Source: an uncultured Lachnospiraceae bacterium (GTDB taxonomy: Bacteria > Bacillota > Clostridia > Lachnospirales > Lachnospiraceae). From it: 19,073 bases of DNA. Where the stretch lies: NCBI GenBank assembly GCA_910579645.1, contig CAJTVK010000082.1:1-19073 (forward strand), given 5' to 3'. Made by a program: the position numbers and the translations under genes. Shown here piece after piece: positions 1 through 8,400 of this stretch (its first letter is position 1; each line of letters opens with the position of its first letter). Under the pieces are notes generated by a model. The model saw nothing but the letters and a program-made list of their open reading frames with translations, had not been told where the DNA came from and did no database searches.

Positions 1-3
1 CCG

Positions 4-55
4 CAAAAAAATCCCTCCCGTGCGTCCGCCTCTCAACACAACATTCAGGCTGAAC
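4..55. repeat. left arm of a window-flanking inverted repeat
   Basis: The reverse complement of this stretch matches the sequence near the right end of the window (about 19000-19047). The shared blocks are 15 bases identical at 41-55 (core palindrome TTCAGSCTGAA), a second 9-base block GGCGGACGC (22-30 on the other strand), then an A plus a run of seven T at the outer side. The blocks are separated by 10 bases here and about 5 at the other end. The match stops sharply on the inner side, so this is a shared element and not a general duplication. It could be a dispersed intergenic repeat or an end of a larger unit; the outer side cannot be followed past the window edge. Confidence 0.6.
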
Positions 56-83
56 GGTTGCCGGAAATCGCTTTACCCGCCGG

Positions 84-113
84 CTGACCAAAACCTCCGG
101 CTATGCATATACT
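84..113 (+). promoter_or_regulatory. possible promoter of the SodC-like gene
   Basis: CTGACC (84-89) and TATACT (108-113) are separated by 18 bases and lie just before the gene. The -10 is good and the -35 is only moderate. Transcription would start near 120, giving a very short leader that barely includes the AAGGAA ribosome binding site, so this assignment is weak. Confidence 0.3.
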
Positions 114-133
114 GCTAAAAAAAGGAATTTTCT

Positions 134-625
134 ATGTTTCAGTTTACGCCTCGTCTCACATTTGTGCAGATATTGGAAAAAAACAAACCCGGCGCCGTAG
201 CCTGGGTAACCGGAAACAGCGCCCATCCGCAGCTGAGCGGCCTGGTTAAATTTTATGACACACCATACGGCGGTGTCCTGACGGAAGCGGAAATCTTTGG
301 CCTGCCAAATATCGAGGAACCGTCTTCCTCCGATTTCTATGCCATGCATATCCATCAGCACGGAGACTGCTCCGGCTCTTTCGAACACACCGGAGAACAC
401 TACAATCCCACAGGCGCGCCTCATCCGGAACATGCCGGCGATCTGATTCCGCTGCTTGGAAATCAGGGATATGCCTGGACCGCCTTTTATGATAAACGTT
501 TTTCCATAAATGATATCATCGGAAAATCCGTGGTTATCCATTCCGGCAAAGATGATTTCACTACCCAGCCTTCCGGAAACTCCGGCTCTAAAATAGGGTG
601 CGGAGAAATACGGGCGGAACATTGA
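134..625 (+). CDS. sodC: Cu/Zn superoxide dismutase family protein
   Basis: 163 aa protein of the Cu/Zn superoxide dismutase family, which converts superoxide to oxygen and hydrogen peroxide. Visible ligands are HIH (72-74), His89 in HYNP, His97, His100 and Asp103 in PHPEHAGDL, and His136 in VVIHS. Cys79 and Cys156 fit the conserved disulfide. The family signature GNAGSR-ACG appears as GNSGSKIGCG, so the arginine that guides superoxide in classical enzymes is lysine (Lys153). The loop between the bridging His and the next zinc ligand is short (His97-His100, against nine positions in the human enzyme). No signal peptide is seen, so it is probably cytoplasmic, unlike most bacterial SodC. The ATG at 134 has AAAGGAA about 8 bases upstream. 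It stands alone and converges with a long minus-strand cluster. Family assignment is firm; dismutase activity is inferred, since SOD-like homologues without activity exist. Confidence 0.88.
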   Translation: MFQFTPRLTFVQILEKNKPGAVAWVTGNSAHPQLSGLVKFYDTPYGGVLTEAEIFGLPNIEEPSSSDFYAMHIHQHGDCSGSFEHTGEHYNPTGAPHPEHAGDLIPLLGNQGYAWTAFYDKRFSINDIIGKSVVIHSGKDDFTTQPSGNSGSKIGCGEIRAEH

Positions 626-657
626 CGGAATCGTAGCCCGGATTCCTCCTTATTTTG

Positions 658-844
658 CAATGTCATTAACTTAAGCCGCAGGCTGCGTCAGAAATAATGT
701 TTTTTATTCGGACCTTCGAAAAACGCCGGCACTTAGGCACTGTATTTTAGTGCCTTAGTGCCGCTGCGTTTGCCGCAGAGCGAAAGCGTATCCGAATAAA
801 AACATCATTCCTGACGCAGATTGCGGCTTAAGTTAATGACATTG
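658..844. repeat. nested inverted-repeat element (foldback/MITE-like), copy A
   Basis: Two outer arms, 658-712 and 791-844, are reverse complements of each other with about four mismatches and one indel. Between them lie an inner hairpin (727-763), a small CTGCG/CGCAG hairpin (about 764-778) and a GCGAAAGC stem. The element fills the gap between two convergent genes exactly, ending 2 bp before the stop codon of the minus-strand gene. No open reading frame of note lies inside. Its segment 691-763 resembles 15170-15240 (copy B). It is most likely a non-autonomous dispersed element that also works as a two-way terminator. Confidence 0.75.
719..763 (-). terminator. terminator hairpin within element A
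   Basis: Stem 727-741 pairs with 749-763 around the 7-base loop GTATTTT, with a single T-T mismatch. Read on the minus strand the stem is followed by GCGTTTTT, the layout of an intrinsic terminator for the minus-strand cluster that ends at 847. On the plus strand the T tract is weak, so it may only slow transcription from sodC. Confidence 0.65.
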
Positions 845-846
845 CC

Positions 847-1695
847 TTATTTTGAGATTTTCAGGAAAAGTTCGTTGATTCCTTCATAAAAGCCTATGGT
901 CATGACCGTCTGGCCTTCCCCCATTCCCGCGAACGTATATTTTTTGAAATAGGGTGTGGTTTCCAGAAGAGGATTGTCAAGGTCGTATGGGGCCGGCTCG
1001 CTCAGTCCCATATAGCCGCTCCACTTATAGGCAATTGCATCCGGCTCCATATCCTCCCATTTCAGCGGAGTCCTTACATAAAATTCATAAATTTTCCCTT
1101 CGTCGGCATCTATATAGACATCGATCAGCCGGTTTGCCTTATCCGCATTCTTCTGGCTGTCCGACAGGCTGACTTTCCAAACTGCCACATTATTCCTCGG
1201 CTCCAGCACATCTATGGCGGAATAGAGCACGGCATTATAGGAATCCTGTGTCACTTCCTTCACCGTTTCCGGCAGAATTCCCAGTTCTTTTAAATCTTCC
1301 AGCCCTTTGTTGGCCGTCTCATAAATCTGCTCATCGGTAATCTCCCGGCCCGACGGCCCTCTATGGTTGACGACAAAAGCATAGGTGCCTCCCAGTTCCT
1401 GATAATTCAGATTTTGAGAATCCTGGCCGTTTCCCGGCAGTGTCTGGCTGTTCAGGCACTGGGACAGAATGTACAGCTTCTCATTGGCGCTCAGTATATA
1501 ACGGTACCCTTCTCCCGCCGCTTCCGTTGTCTCCGTATGGACGGCATCCAATATCTCCCGGTCTTTATATTCCGCCAGTGCTTCCGGCCCCCAGACAGAC
1601 AGAGCCATTACCAAACCGGCGCCTATGACGAATAGCAGATTAAAACTGCCTGCGCTTTTGCCCTTCCGCCGTTCCCCCATTCCTTTAACTCCCAT
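847..1695 (-). CDS. membrane-anchored protein of unknown function at the end of a two-component operon
   Basis: 282 aa. I do not recognise a named family. A basic N-terminus (GERRKGK) precedes one hydrophobic segment at about residues 18-38, so it is probably an extracytoplasmic protein held by an uncleaved signal anchor. The rest is a soluble, acidic, mixed alpha/beta region with several Tyr/Trp residues and no obvious catalytic motif. The ATG at 1695 has GGAGG six bases upstream. The gene overlaps the end of the upstream sensor kinase by 11 bp, so the two are translated together. That link suggests an accessory or sensory role for the kinase, or an output target of the system; this is inference from position only. 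Transcription should end in the hairpin of the adjacent repeat element. Confidence 0.75.
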   Translation of the reverse strand: MGVKGMGERRKGKSAGSFNLLFVIGAGLVMALSVWGPEALAEYKDREILDAVHTETTEAAGEGYRYILSANEKLYILSQCLNSQTLPGNGQDSQNLNYQELGGTYAFVVNHRGPSGREITDEQIYETANKGLEDLKELGILPETVKEVTQDSYNAVLYSAIDVLEPRNNVAVWKVSLSDSQKNADKANRLIDVYIDADEGKIYEFYVRTPLKWEDMEPDAIAYKWSGYMGLSEPAPYDLDNPLLETTPYFKKYTFAGMGEGQTVMTIGFYEGINELFLKISK

Positions 1696-3130
1696 TTTCT
1701 TCCTCCCTGCCGTCTGCTTCTTCCTTCCCGGCTTCTCTGTCCGGCAGCAGGAAACCTATGGCTGTGCCCGTTCCGGGACTGCTTTCCACCTCCAGCGCGC
1801 TGCCGTGCAGCTTCAGGATTTCCGCACAGAGAGCCAGCCCCAGCCCGGCGCCGTTTTTACTTCTGGCACGGGATTTATCCACCATATAAAAAGCCTGCGT
1901 AATCTTATGCTGCTCTTCTTCCGGAATGCCCACGCCGTAATCCCTTACCCGGAAGCGGTATCCGCCCTCCGTCCTGCTGCCGGAAATTTCTATCCGGCCT
2001 CCCGGTTCCGACGCTTTGCAGGCATTATCTATCAGGTTTACCAAAACGGTCTTAATCAGATTTCCTTCCGCCCATAACGGCCCGTCCTCATACCGATAGG
2101 CAAACTCCATCCCCGTGCCGTTCCCGAACATTTCTTTCAGGTAAGCAAACACACCGTCTGCGGTAATCCGCTGGAGCCGTACCTCTCCCCGTTTTGTCAC
2201 AATAATGTCCAACAGCCGGAAAGACATGGTTTCCAGCCGCTTCCCCTCCGTATATATATAATTTGCGGACATAAAACTTTTTTCCTCATCCAGCTTATGG
2301 GAACGGAGCATATCCGCATAACCGATGATTGCCGTCAGGGGAGTCTTCAGTTCATGGGCAAAAGCAGCCACGAAATCCTCCCTGGCCTGAATCTCCGCTT
2401 CCATTTTGTTTATGTTCTCTTCCAAGGCATTTGCCATCACATTGAAGTCACAGGTCAGCTGCCCCAGTTCGTCCCGGCTGACCTGCACGGCGCGGTAAGC
2501 ATAGTCTCCCTCCGCCATCTGTTTCGTCGCCTTTGTCAGCATGCGGATGGGCTTTGTCAGCCATGAGGAAATCAGATACATAATAAGGGTTCCCGCCATA
2601 AGTATGAGCAGCGTTGCCCTGCGGTACAGCGAAAATCCCACGGCCCGCTCGTTGAACACTTCCGTCACATCCCGCATTGTCTCCATATAAAGAATCCGGT
2701 TCAGGGCAGGGAGCATGACTCCCGTCTGCACATAATAATGTCCGTTCTGCCGGATAATCCTATAGCTTTTCATCGTTTCATCCATTTGATGCAGCAGTTC
2801 CTGATCCGCCCCGAAGCCGTCGCTGGCATACAGTACCTCCCATTCTTCTCCGGAGATGCGGATAAAACGGCTGGCATTCTGCCCTCCCGCCTCCAAATTG
2901 GAAGCGATTTCCTCCACCCTGCCGTCCGGCAGTATGCCATACTGGGCAGGCACATTCAGCGCAGCCGTCTCAAACGCAAACCGCAGTATGCTGTTTTCGT
3001 CCAATGCCTGACCCACTTCCCTTTCCAAGGATGTCTCAAATACATAATTCACGAAATAAAACCCGCTGAAGCCCAATGCCGCTGCCAGCAGCACCATCGT
3101 CCACAGCAAAAGCTTAAACGAAAATTTCAT
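1685..3130 (-). CDS. transmembrane sensor histidine kinase (HAMP-HisKA-HATPase)
   Basis: 481 aa membrane kinase that should sense an external signal and phosphorylate the response regulator encoded just upstream. Segments: TM1 about 7-29; external sensor region about 30-170; TM2 about 172-190; HAMP linker about 191-245; dimerisation/phosphoacceptor helix with FAHELKTPL (His259); ATP-binding domain with N box NLIDNACKAS (Asn369), G1 box RDYGVGIP (397-403) and G2 box NGAGLGLAL (426-434). All catalytic boxes are intact. The start is fixed by AAGGAG five bases before the ATG at 3130. It follows the regulator with a 9 bp gap and overlaps the next gene by 11 bp. The small external domain has no family I can name, so the signal is unknown. 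Confidence 0.93.
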   Translation of the reverse strand: MKFSFKLLLWTMVLLAAALGFSGFYFVNYVFETSLEREVGQALDENSILRFAFETAALNVPAQYGILPDGRVEEIASNLEAGGQNASRFIRISGEEWEVLYASDGFGADQELLHQMDETMKSYRIIRQNGHYYVQTGVMLPALNRILYMETMRDVTEVFNERAVGFSLYRRATLLILMAGTLIMYLISSWLTKPIRMLTKATKQMAEGDYAYRAVQVSRDELGQLTCDFNVMANALEENINKMEAEIQAREDFVAAFAHELKTPLTAIIGYADMLRSHKLDEEKSFMSANYIYTEGKRLETMSFRLLDIIVTKRGEVRLQRITADGVFAYLKEMFGNGTGMEFAYRYEDGPLWAEGNLIKTVLVNLIDNACKASEPGGRIEISGSRTEGGYRFRVRDYGVGIPEEEQHKITQAFYMVDKSRARSKNGAGLGLALCAEILKLHGSALEVESSPGTGTAIGFLLPDREAGKEEADGREEENGS

Positions 3131-3139
3131 GCCAGCTCC

Positions 3140-3793
3140 TTATATCTCCAGCCGGTAGCCTACCTTATATACCGCCACCAAGTTATGTTCCCATCCCAGC
3201 TTTCTCCGCAGCCTCTGCACATGCAGGTCAAGGGTACGGCTGTCCCCGAAATATTCCCCTTCCCAAACTTTTTCGTACAGAGTCTCCCGGAACAGCGCCA
3301 CATTCTTATTTTTCACGAACAGCATCAGCAGCCCGAATTCTTTGTTCGTCAGGACTACCGGCTGTCCTCCTTTGGTCACCCTGCGCGCTTCCACGTCCAC
3401 CACCACATCGCCTGCCGTCACTGTCTGCTCCGCTTTGTTATAACGGCGCAGCACCGCTTCCACTCTGGCCACCAGCTCCACCACGTCAAAAGGCTTTACC
3501 AGATAATCGTCCGCCCCCAGTTTCAGCCCTTTTACCCTGTCTTTCACTTCGTGCTTCGCCGTTATGAAAATTACGGGAATTTCCAGCGGCCGTATATATT
3601 CCATCACATCATACCCGTCCGCGCCCGGCAGCATCACATCCAATAGGATTAAGTCAAAAGCATCCTTCTCAATCAGATTGACGGCCTCCATGCCGTCCTG
3701 CACACAGGTACAGCGGTAACCTGCTGCCGACAGGTTCAGATCGATCAAATCGCAAATCGGTTTTTCATCGTCCACTACAAGTATCCTAATCAT
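3140..3793 (-). CDS. OmpR/PhoB-family response regulator
   Basis: 217 aa DNA-binding response regulator. Receiver domain: acidic pair Asp8-Asp9, phosphoacceptor Asp52 in LLDVMLPG, Thr78 and Lys100 (LVKPFD). The C-terminal winged helix (about 125-217) carries typical OmpR-type features: LTNKEFGLLMLF, a recognition region at SRTLDLHVQRLRRKLG, and the terminal VGYRLEI strand. I chose the ATG at 3793 because it forms an ATGA overlap with the stop of the upstream gene. A longer reading from a TTG at 3814 has no need to be used. Its partner is the kinase that follows 9 bp later. Probable targets include its own operon, but no operator is evident. Confidence 0.94.
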   Translation of the reverse strand: MIRILVVDDEKPICDLIDLNLSAAGYRCTCVQDGMEAVNLIEKDAFDLILLDVMLPGADGYDVMEYIRPLEIPVIFITAKHEVKDRVKGLKLGADDYLVKPFDVVELVARVEAVLRRYNKAEQTVTAGDVVVDVEARRVTKGGQPVVLTNKEFGLLMLFVKNKNVALFRETLYEKVWEGEYFGDSRTLDLHVQRLRRKLGWEHNLVAVYKVGYRLEI

Positions 3794-4962
3794 TGTTCTG
3801 ATTTCCACCCCCAAAATTCACGGGCCTTCTCTACCAGCCCCTCCATTGTCTCTTCATCGCTGCACGGATACCAGTCCCGCATCTGCTCATCCTCCGAAAA
3901 ACCGCCGGTTCTCTGGTAATATACGGAATAATCGCTCCTCACAATAAGCTGATGCCCGCCGCCCTGGCCGTTTCCCGACCCGTCGCCTGAGCCGATGCCC
4001 TCATAGCTGTAACGCGCCAGCACTACGATATCCTTCAGGCCGTCCCCGTCGATATCCCGGCAGCTTATCCCCTTCAGCGCATATAAGCTGTCATAATTCC
4101 CCATAGGCTGAAGGCCGGCCGCAATATCCCCGTCCTCATTCACCAGATATACCATGAACACATCGTTATTGGCAATATGATAAGTCCCCGGAACTACCTG
4201 CAGCCTGCCCAGCTTTTCAAAATTCCTCGGGTAATGCTGCTCCGAAATGATACGGAAGCCGTTTTCCAGCAATTCCTCCAAAGTAGCCGCCGTATACAGA
4301 AACTCCGTAGAGTCCCCGTCCCTGGCAAAAGCCGTAATCAGGTCAATGCTCTTATTCATGCCGAACCGGTTTATTTTCTCCGAGATACGGTAATCCCTAT
4401 AAAATCCGGTTCCCCACACATTTTGGAAAAGCACGTCCCCTACCCGGCAGGCTTCCTCTCCGTCGCCGCAGACCGTAAGCAGCACAATATCCATCCGGGC
4501 ATCCCCGTCCACATCCTGCAGGGAGATGGCGGAAATTTCCTTCGTGGACTGCTTCATTTCTCCCCGGCTGCGGTTATTCGTCTCCAACTGCTCGGTCTTG
4601 TATACAATGGTTCCGTCCTGCAAGGCAAAAAACAATGCCAGCCGATTATATTCCTTGTCAAAAGCGGGTATGACGCTGACATCCCCATATTGCCGCATGC
4701 GCACGGGAAAAATCTGTTCCTCCACGATACGGAAACCGCAGGCCGCAATATCCGCCCTATATTCCACGGCTTCGAAGTTTCCGTAATATTCGTCATACAA
4801 TTGTCTTACGCCGTCTCCTTCCGGTTCCCTGCCCTGCCCCTCTCCGGCCACCTCCGGCATAGCGGCAGCCCCGGCAGCCTGCACATCCCCCGGAAGGCAA
4901 AGCAGAACGGCGGAAAGCAGCAATGCCCGCGCTATGAACTTTTTCCCGTGCAGCTTCCCCAT
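3790..4962 (-). CDS. secreted FG-GAP/VCBS-like protein with an internal duplication
   Basis: 390 aa with a clear N-terminal signal peptide (KKFIARALLLSAVLLCLPG, possible cleavage after VQA near residue 29). The mature protein holds two related halves. Each has a GFRI-x-EQ-x-P segment (about 76 and 236) and ends in an aspartate-rich loop followed by a hydrophobic strand: DVDGDARMDIVLL (150-162) and DIDGDGLKDIVVL (303-315). Such DxDGD loops bind calcium in FG-GAP/VCBS beta-propeller repeats. The ATG at 4962 has GGAGG eight bases upstream. The stop overlaps the start of the response regulator by 4 bp (ATGA), so protein, regulator and kinase are co-translated. I infer an extracellular ligand-binding or accessory sensor protein for this two-component system; no direct evidence of ligand. 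There is no lipobox. Confidence 0.8.
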   Translation of the reverse strand: MGKLHGKKFIARALLLSAVLLCLPGDVQAAGAAAMPEVAGEGQGREPEGDGVRQLYDEYYGNFEAVEYRADIAACGFRIVEEQIFPVRMRQYGDVSVIPAFDKEYNRLALFFALQDGTIVYKTEQLETNNRSRGEMKQSTKEISAISLQDVDGDARMDIVLLTVCGDGEEACRVGDVLFQNVWGTGFYRDYRISEKINRFGMNKSIDLITAFARDGDSTEFLYTAATLEELLENGFRIISEQHYPRNFEKLGRLQVVPGTYHIANNDVFMVYLVNEDGDIAAGLQPMGNYDSLYALKGISCRDIDGDGLKDIVVLARYSYEGIGSGDGSGNGQGGGHQLIVRSDYSVYYQRTGGFSEDEQMRDWYPCSDEETMEGLVEKAREFWGWKSEQ

Positions 4963-5013
4963 GCCGTTCCCCTCCTTCCTTTTCCTGCCGCCGGCTCCAT
5001 CCTGCAGCCCTTT

Positions 5014-5307
5014 CTATGACACTATCCCCAATGCCTTGAACACCGCCCACACATAAGGGGCGCCGAAGCAGTTCAATGTCTTGGGGCCTACAATCTTATG
5101 TTCCCTGTCCTCCTGGATTTTCTGGTATGCCTGTTCAAAAGTAGCCCTTGTAATCGACTTCTTCTTTCTTTCGGTGAAAAATTCCCCGCCTTTGATACTG
5201 TAAGTAAACGGAAGCTTCTTCGCCGTGTAAAATTCCTCCCCCTGCAGCGAGGATATTACCTCCCATAAATTATCCTTTGTAATTGTCTTCTTTTCTGATA
5301 CCGGCAT
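5014..5307 (-). CDS. small conserved-looking protein of unknown function in the jetD position
   Basis: 97 aa, highly basic (many Lys/Arg), no signal peptide or membrane segment. Order of features: KDNLWEVISSLQG (helical), FYTAKKLPFTYSIKGGEFF (strand-rich), RKKKSITRATF (basic turn and helix), then a helix and GPKTLNCFGAPYVWAVF near the C-terminus. The basic centre suggests nucleic-acid contact, but this is inference. I prefer the ATG at 5307 because GGGAGG lies nine bases upstream. An in-frame ATG at 5337 (107 aa) also has a G-rich site. It is the first gene after jetC (gap about 123 bp) and precedes the FG-GAP-like gene by 51 bp, with its own candidate promoter at 5375-5403. It has no TOPRIM motifs and is far too short to be JetD. 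Confidence 0.7.
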   Translation of the reverse strand: MPVSEKKTITKDNLWEVISSLQGEEFYTAKKLPFTYSIKGGEFFTERKKKSITRATFEQAYQKIQEDREHKIVGPKTLNCFGAPYVWAVFKALGIVS

Positions 5308-5374
5308 ACCGTATATCCTCCCTATCTTAAGATTCATTCCCCCTTTCCTGTTTTCAACACAAGGTTGTATCTCT

Positions 5375-5403
5375 ATTCTACCGCGCCCTATTTTCTTTGT
5401 CAT
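5375..5403 (-). promoter_or_regulatory. internal promoter after jetC
   Basis: On the minus strand, ATGACA (5398-5403) and TAGAAT (5375-5380) are 17 bases apart, each one base from consensus. Transcription would start near 5368, about 30-60 bases before the two candidate starts of the 97 aa gene. It would allow this gene and the second two-component system to be expressed apart from the Jet genes. No terminator is visible between jetC and this site, so read-through is also likely. Confidence 0.55.
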
Positions 5404-5430
5404 CCGTTTTTTACAAATTATAGCCGCCAC

Positions 5431-8400
5431 TTATACCCCTTCATGCAGTTCCACAATCCCAATCTCCATCAAATCCGGCTGTGTCCGCAGAACCGGCAGG
5501 ATAACGCTGCATTCGCTGCCTATCAGTTCCGTCTTGTCCGGCGCGCAGAAAATCATCTGCAGCTTCTGCTCTTTCATGAATCCCAGCATTATCTTCACAT
5601 TGGCCGGATCCATCTTGGCAAACGGCTCGTCGATAAATACAAGCCTTGTGGAATTCAGCCTGTCATTGTAAATCATCAGCAGGGCGGACAGAAGAATCAG
5701 CATGTAAGGAATCTGCACCTCCGCCCCGGAATTGTAGCCGGACTGCTTGGACAGCTTGGCCTTGCTGAGCACATCGTTAGTCAGCAGGATTTCATAAGTC
5801 ATATAATTGCGGTAATCCGCAAAACGCTCGATCCGTTCTTTGTCGTTGCTCTCCACAATGCGGCCGATAATCTCCTTAATGTCTTCCTCCAGCCGTTTTC
5901 CTTTTTCGTTGCTGTACGACGTGGCGGAATCCAGAGTCATCTGCCCGTCTGCGCTGCCCAATTCCTCCCGCTCTTTCAGATAATGTGCATACTCCAATAT
6001 TTTCTCATAGTCGGAGCCGTCCTTCACATATTTTACGGAAAACTCATATTGGGATTTGAATTTCAGCCGGGACAGTTCGGCATTGATCTGCTTCAGATCC
6101 TCTCTGGCGGATTCGCAGGACTTCAATACGGTAAGGACAAATTCGTTTTTGAAGATTTCTGCGTATCTCCGTGTCTGCTCTTCCAGTTCCTGCCGGATTT
6201 CCTGCAGGTTATCCATCCAGATTCTGGCTCTCCTGTCCGCATAGGCGGCTCTGCCGTCCTCTGTCAAAGGCAGACGGCTGTCCGCATCCCTATGGGCATT
6301 GTATGCCGACTGTGCGCCGGTCAGTTCCCTTTCGGCCTCCCGCAGTTCCCGCTCCAGGCGTTCCCTGTCTTTCGGTGCCGTACTGCTTACCTGTCCGCCG
6401 CCGTTTTCCTCTTCGTCCGCCAAAGCTTTCCGGCAGCTATGTAAGTTCCGCCTTTCATATTCCTTCAGCAGATCCTCGTAAACGGAGATGTTCTCTTGCT
6501 TTTCCGCATATTTTGCCCCGTTGACCTCAAGCTGTGCCTGCATCCGGGACTTGGATTCATAAACCGCTTTTCTTTCCTCTTCCATTCCCTCCAGCCGGGC
6601 CGTAAGGTTTTCCACCGAAGAAACAAGCCCCATATATTCCATATTATTCTTTTGCGCTTCCCGAAGTTTCTGCAGTTCCGCCTGCTGCTGCCCGTACCGT
6701 GCCGATGCTTCTTCATACAGCCTGCATGCATCATAATTATATTCTCCGAAAAAGGACTGCGCCGTTTCAAGGTATGCCCTCTTTTCTTCCTTCTCCTTCA
6801 GCCGGCTCTCTATTTCCCCCAGCTGCTCCTTTAGCTTCTCCAGCCGTTCCTCCGCCCGCTGTCTGTTCAGTTCAATGGTTTCCTGTCCCAGACAGTAAAA
6901 CCGGATTTTGTCAAACCGCAGGTAAAAGCTGTCCATGGCCACGGATACACGCCCCTCCGCAGACATTGCATTTTCATATTCACATACCCGTTCTTTCGTT
7001 ACGGCATGGATACGCCCTAATTGGTAGTTAAAATACTGTCTTGCCACCGGATGCTTCACTTCCATATACCGTACCACGGAATCCTCCTCCGGCAGAATCC
7101 TTTTTTTCATCAGAAGCCTTGTGTTGAACAGGTGTGCGCGGCAATCGGCGGCTGCATTCAGGATTTCGTCTGCAATAGGGTAATATTCCGGTTCCACTAA
7201 AACAGCGTAGCTGCGCTTCCCAAGGTATGCTTCGATGGCATCCCTCCAAGATTCATCCGTCAGCCCTATGACATACTCACAGGCAAACTTCGCCTCGGAT
7301 TCAATGCCCCTTCTGGCAAACTCCGCGTTAATTTTATTTTTCAGTTCCACATAATCCGGAATTCCCGAGAAAGATGTCTTTTTGAAATTACAGTCGTCTA
7401 TGGTTTCCTGCTGCCTTGCCTGCTGTCTTTTATTCTCTTCCCGTTCGTCCCGTATTCTGGTAATGTCGGACAAAATATTGTCCCTGTGCCGTCCGGCCAG
7501 ACGGCAGAGATTTTCCACGCCGCCTGCCTTCTGCGCCGCAGGATACCGGAAATCCGTCAGGGAGGACAGAAGATTCTTCTCCTCCACGGACAGGTTTTCC
7601 CCGGAAAGCCAGGACAGAAGCTCACTGACTCTGTTTTGGAAATTCAGAAGTTTTTGTTTTTCCCCTGCCAGTCTCTGCTTCTCCTCCCCGGTTTCCTGCA
7701 GGCTGCGCTGTGCCATCTGTATCGCCCTGGCGCAGTCCATATCCGCCAGATGTTCCTCCGCCTGTTTCAGCGACAGGCGCAGTTCCTTTTCACGCCTTGC
7801 TATGGCTTCCAACGTTTCTCCGTCCTCCGCCATCTGCCGCTTTGCCGTTTCCATCTGCTGTTCCGCCGCCTCTTTCTCACGTCTGCATCTTTGCAGCTTT
7901 CTGTAGGTACTTCTCACATCCTCCTCAAAAATTACATTTCTGGCCTGCCGCAGCCGGTCAAACAGCCGCAGGATTTCGTCCAGTTCCTTCATCTCCGCAT
8001 CAATCACTTCAAAAACCCCATGCAGCCGGTCAATATTGTTTTTGGCCTCCGCCAGCTTGGAAAAATCTACCTTTCTCTCTTCCAGCACACTCTCCCGGAT
8101 AAACTGATCGATTTTCGCATCCGGGTCGTAGGACATAATGCTGCGGAGTTTTCGCCGGAACGCTATCGTCTGCTGCTCGTTTAAACGCAGCCCTGTCCTC
8201 TGCATAAATTTCAGTATGCCCTCTTTGGCATCCATCATTTTTACGCCAAGGCATTTTTGCAGTTCCGCCGTGCTGTACGGCATTTCCCCGCCCTCTTCCC
8301 CATAGGTATGCCGAATCTCCCGGATTTTTTTATCCTCCATCAGATAACGGCTGACTTTGAACCCGTTTGCCGAATCGGTATCTATGGAAGTGCCCAGCAC

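Noticed and set aside
5014..5430. The small gene after jetC as JetD
   Set aside because: About 100 residues, no TOPRIM-like acidic motifs, and JetD proteins are several hundred residues long.
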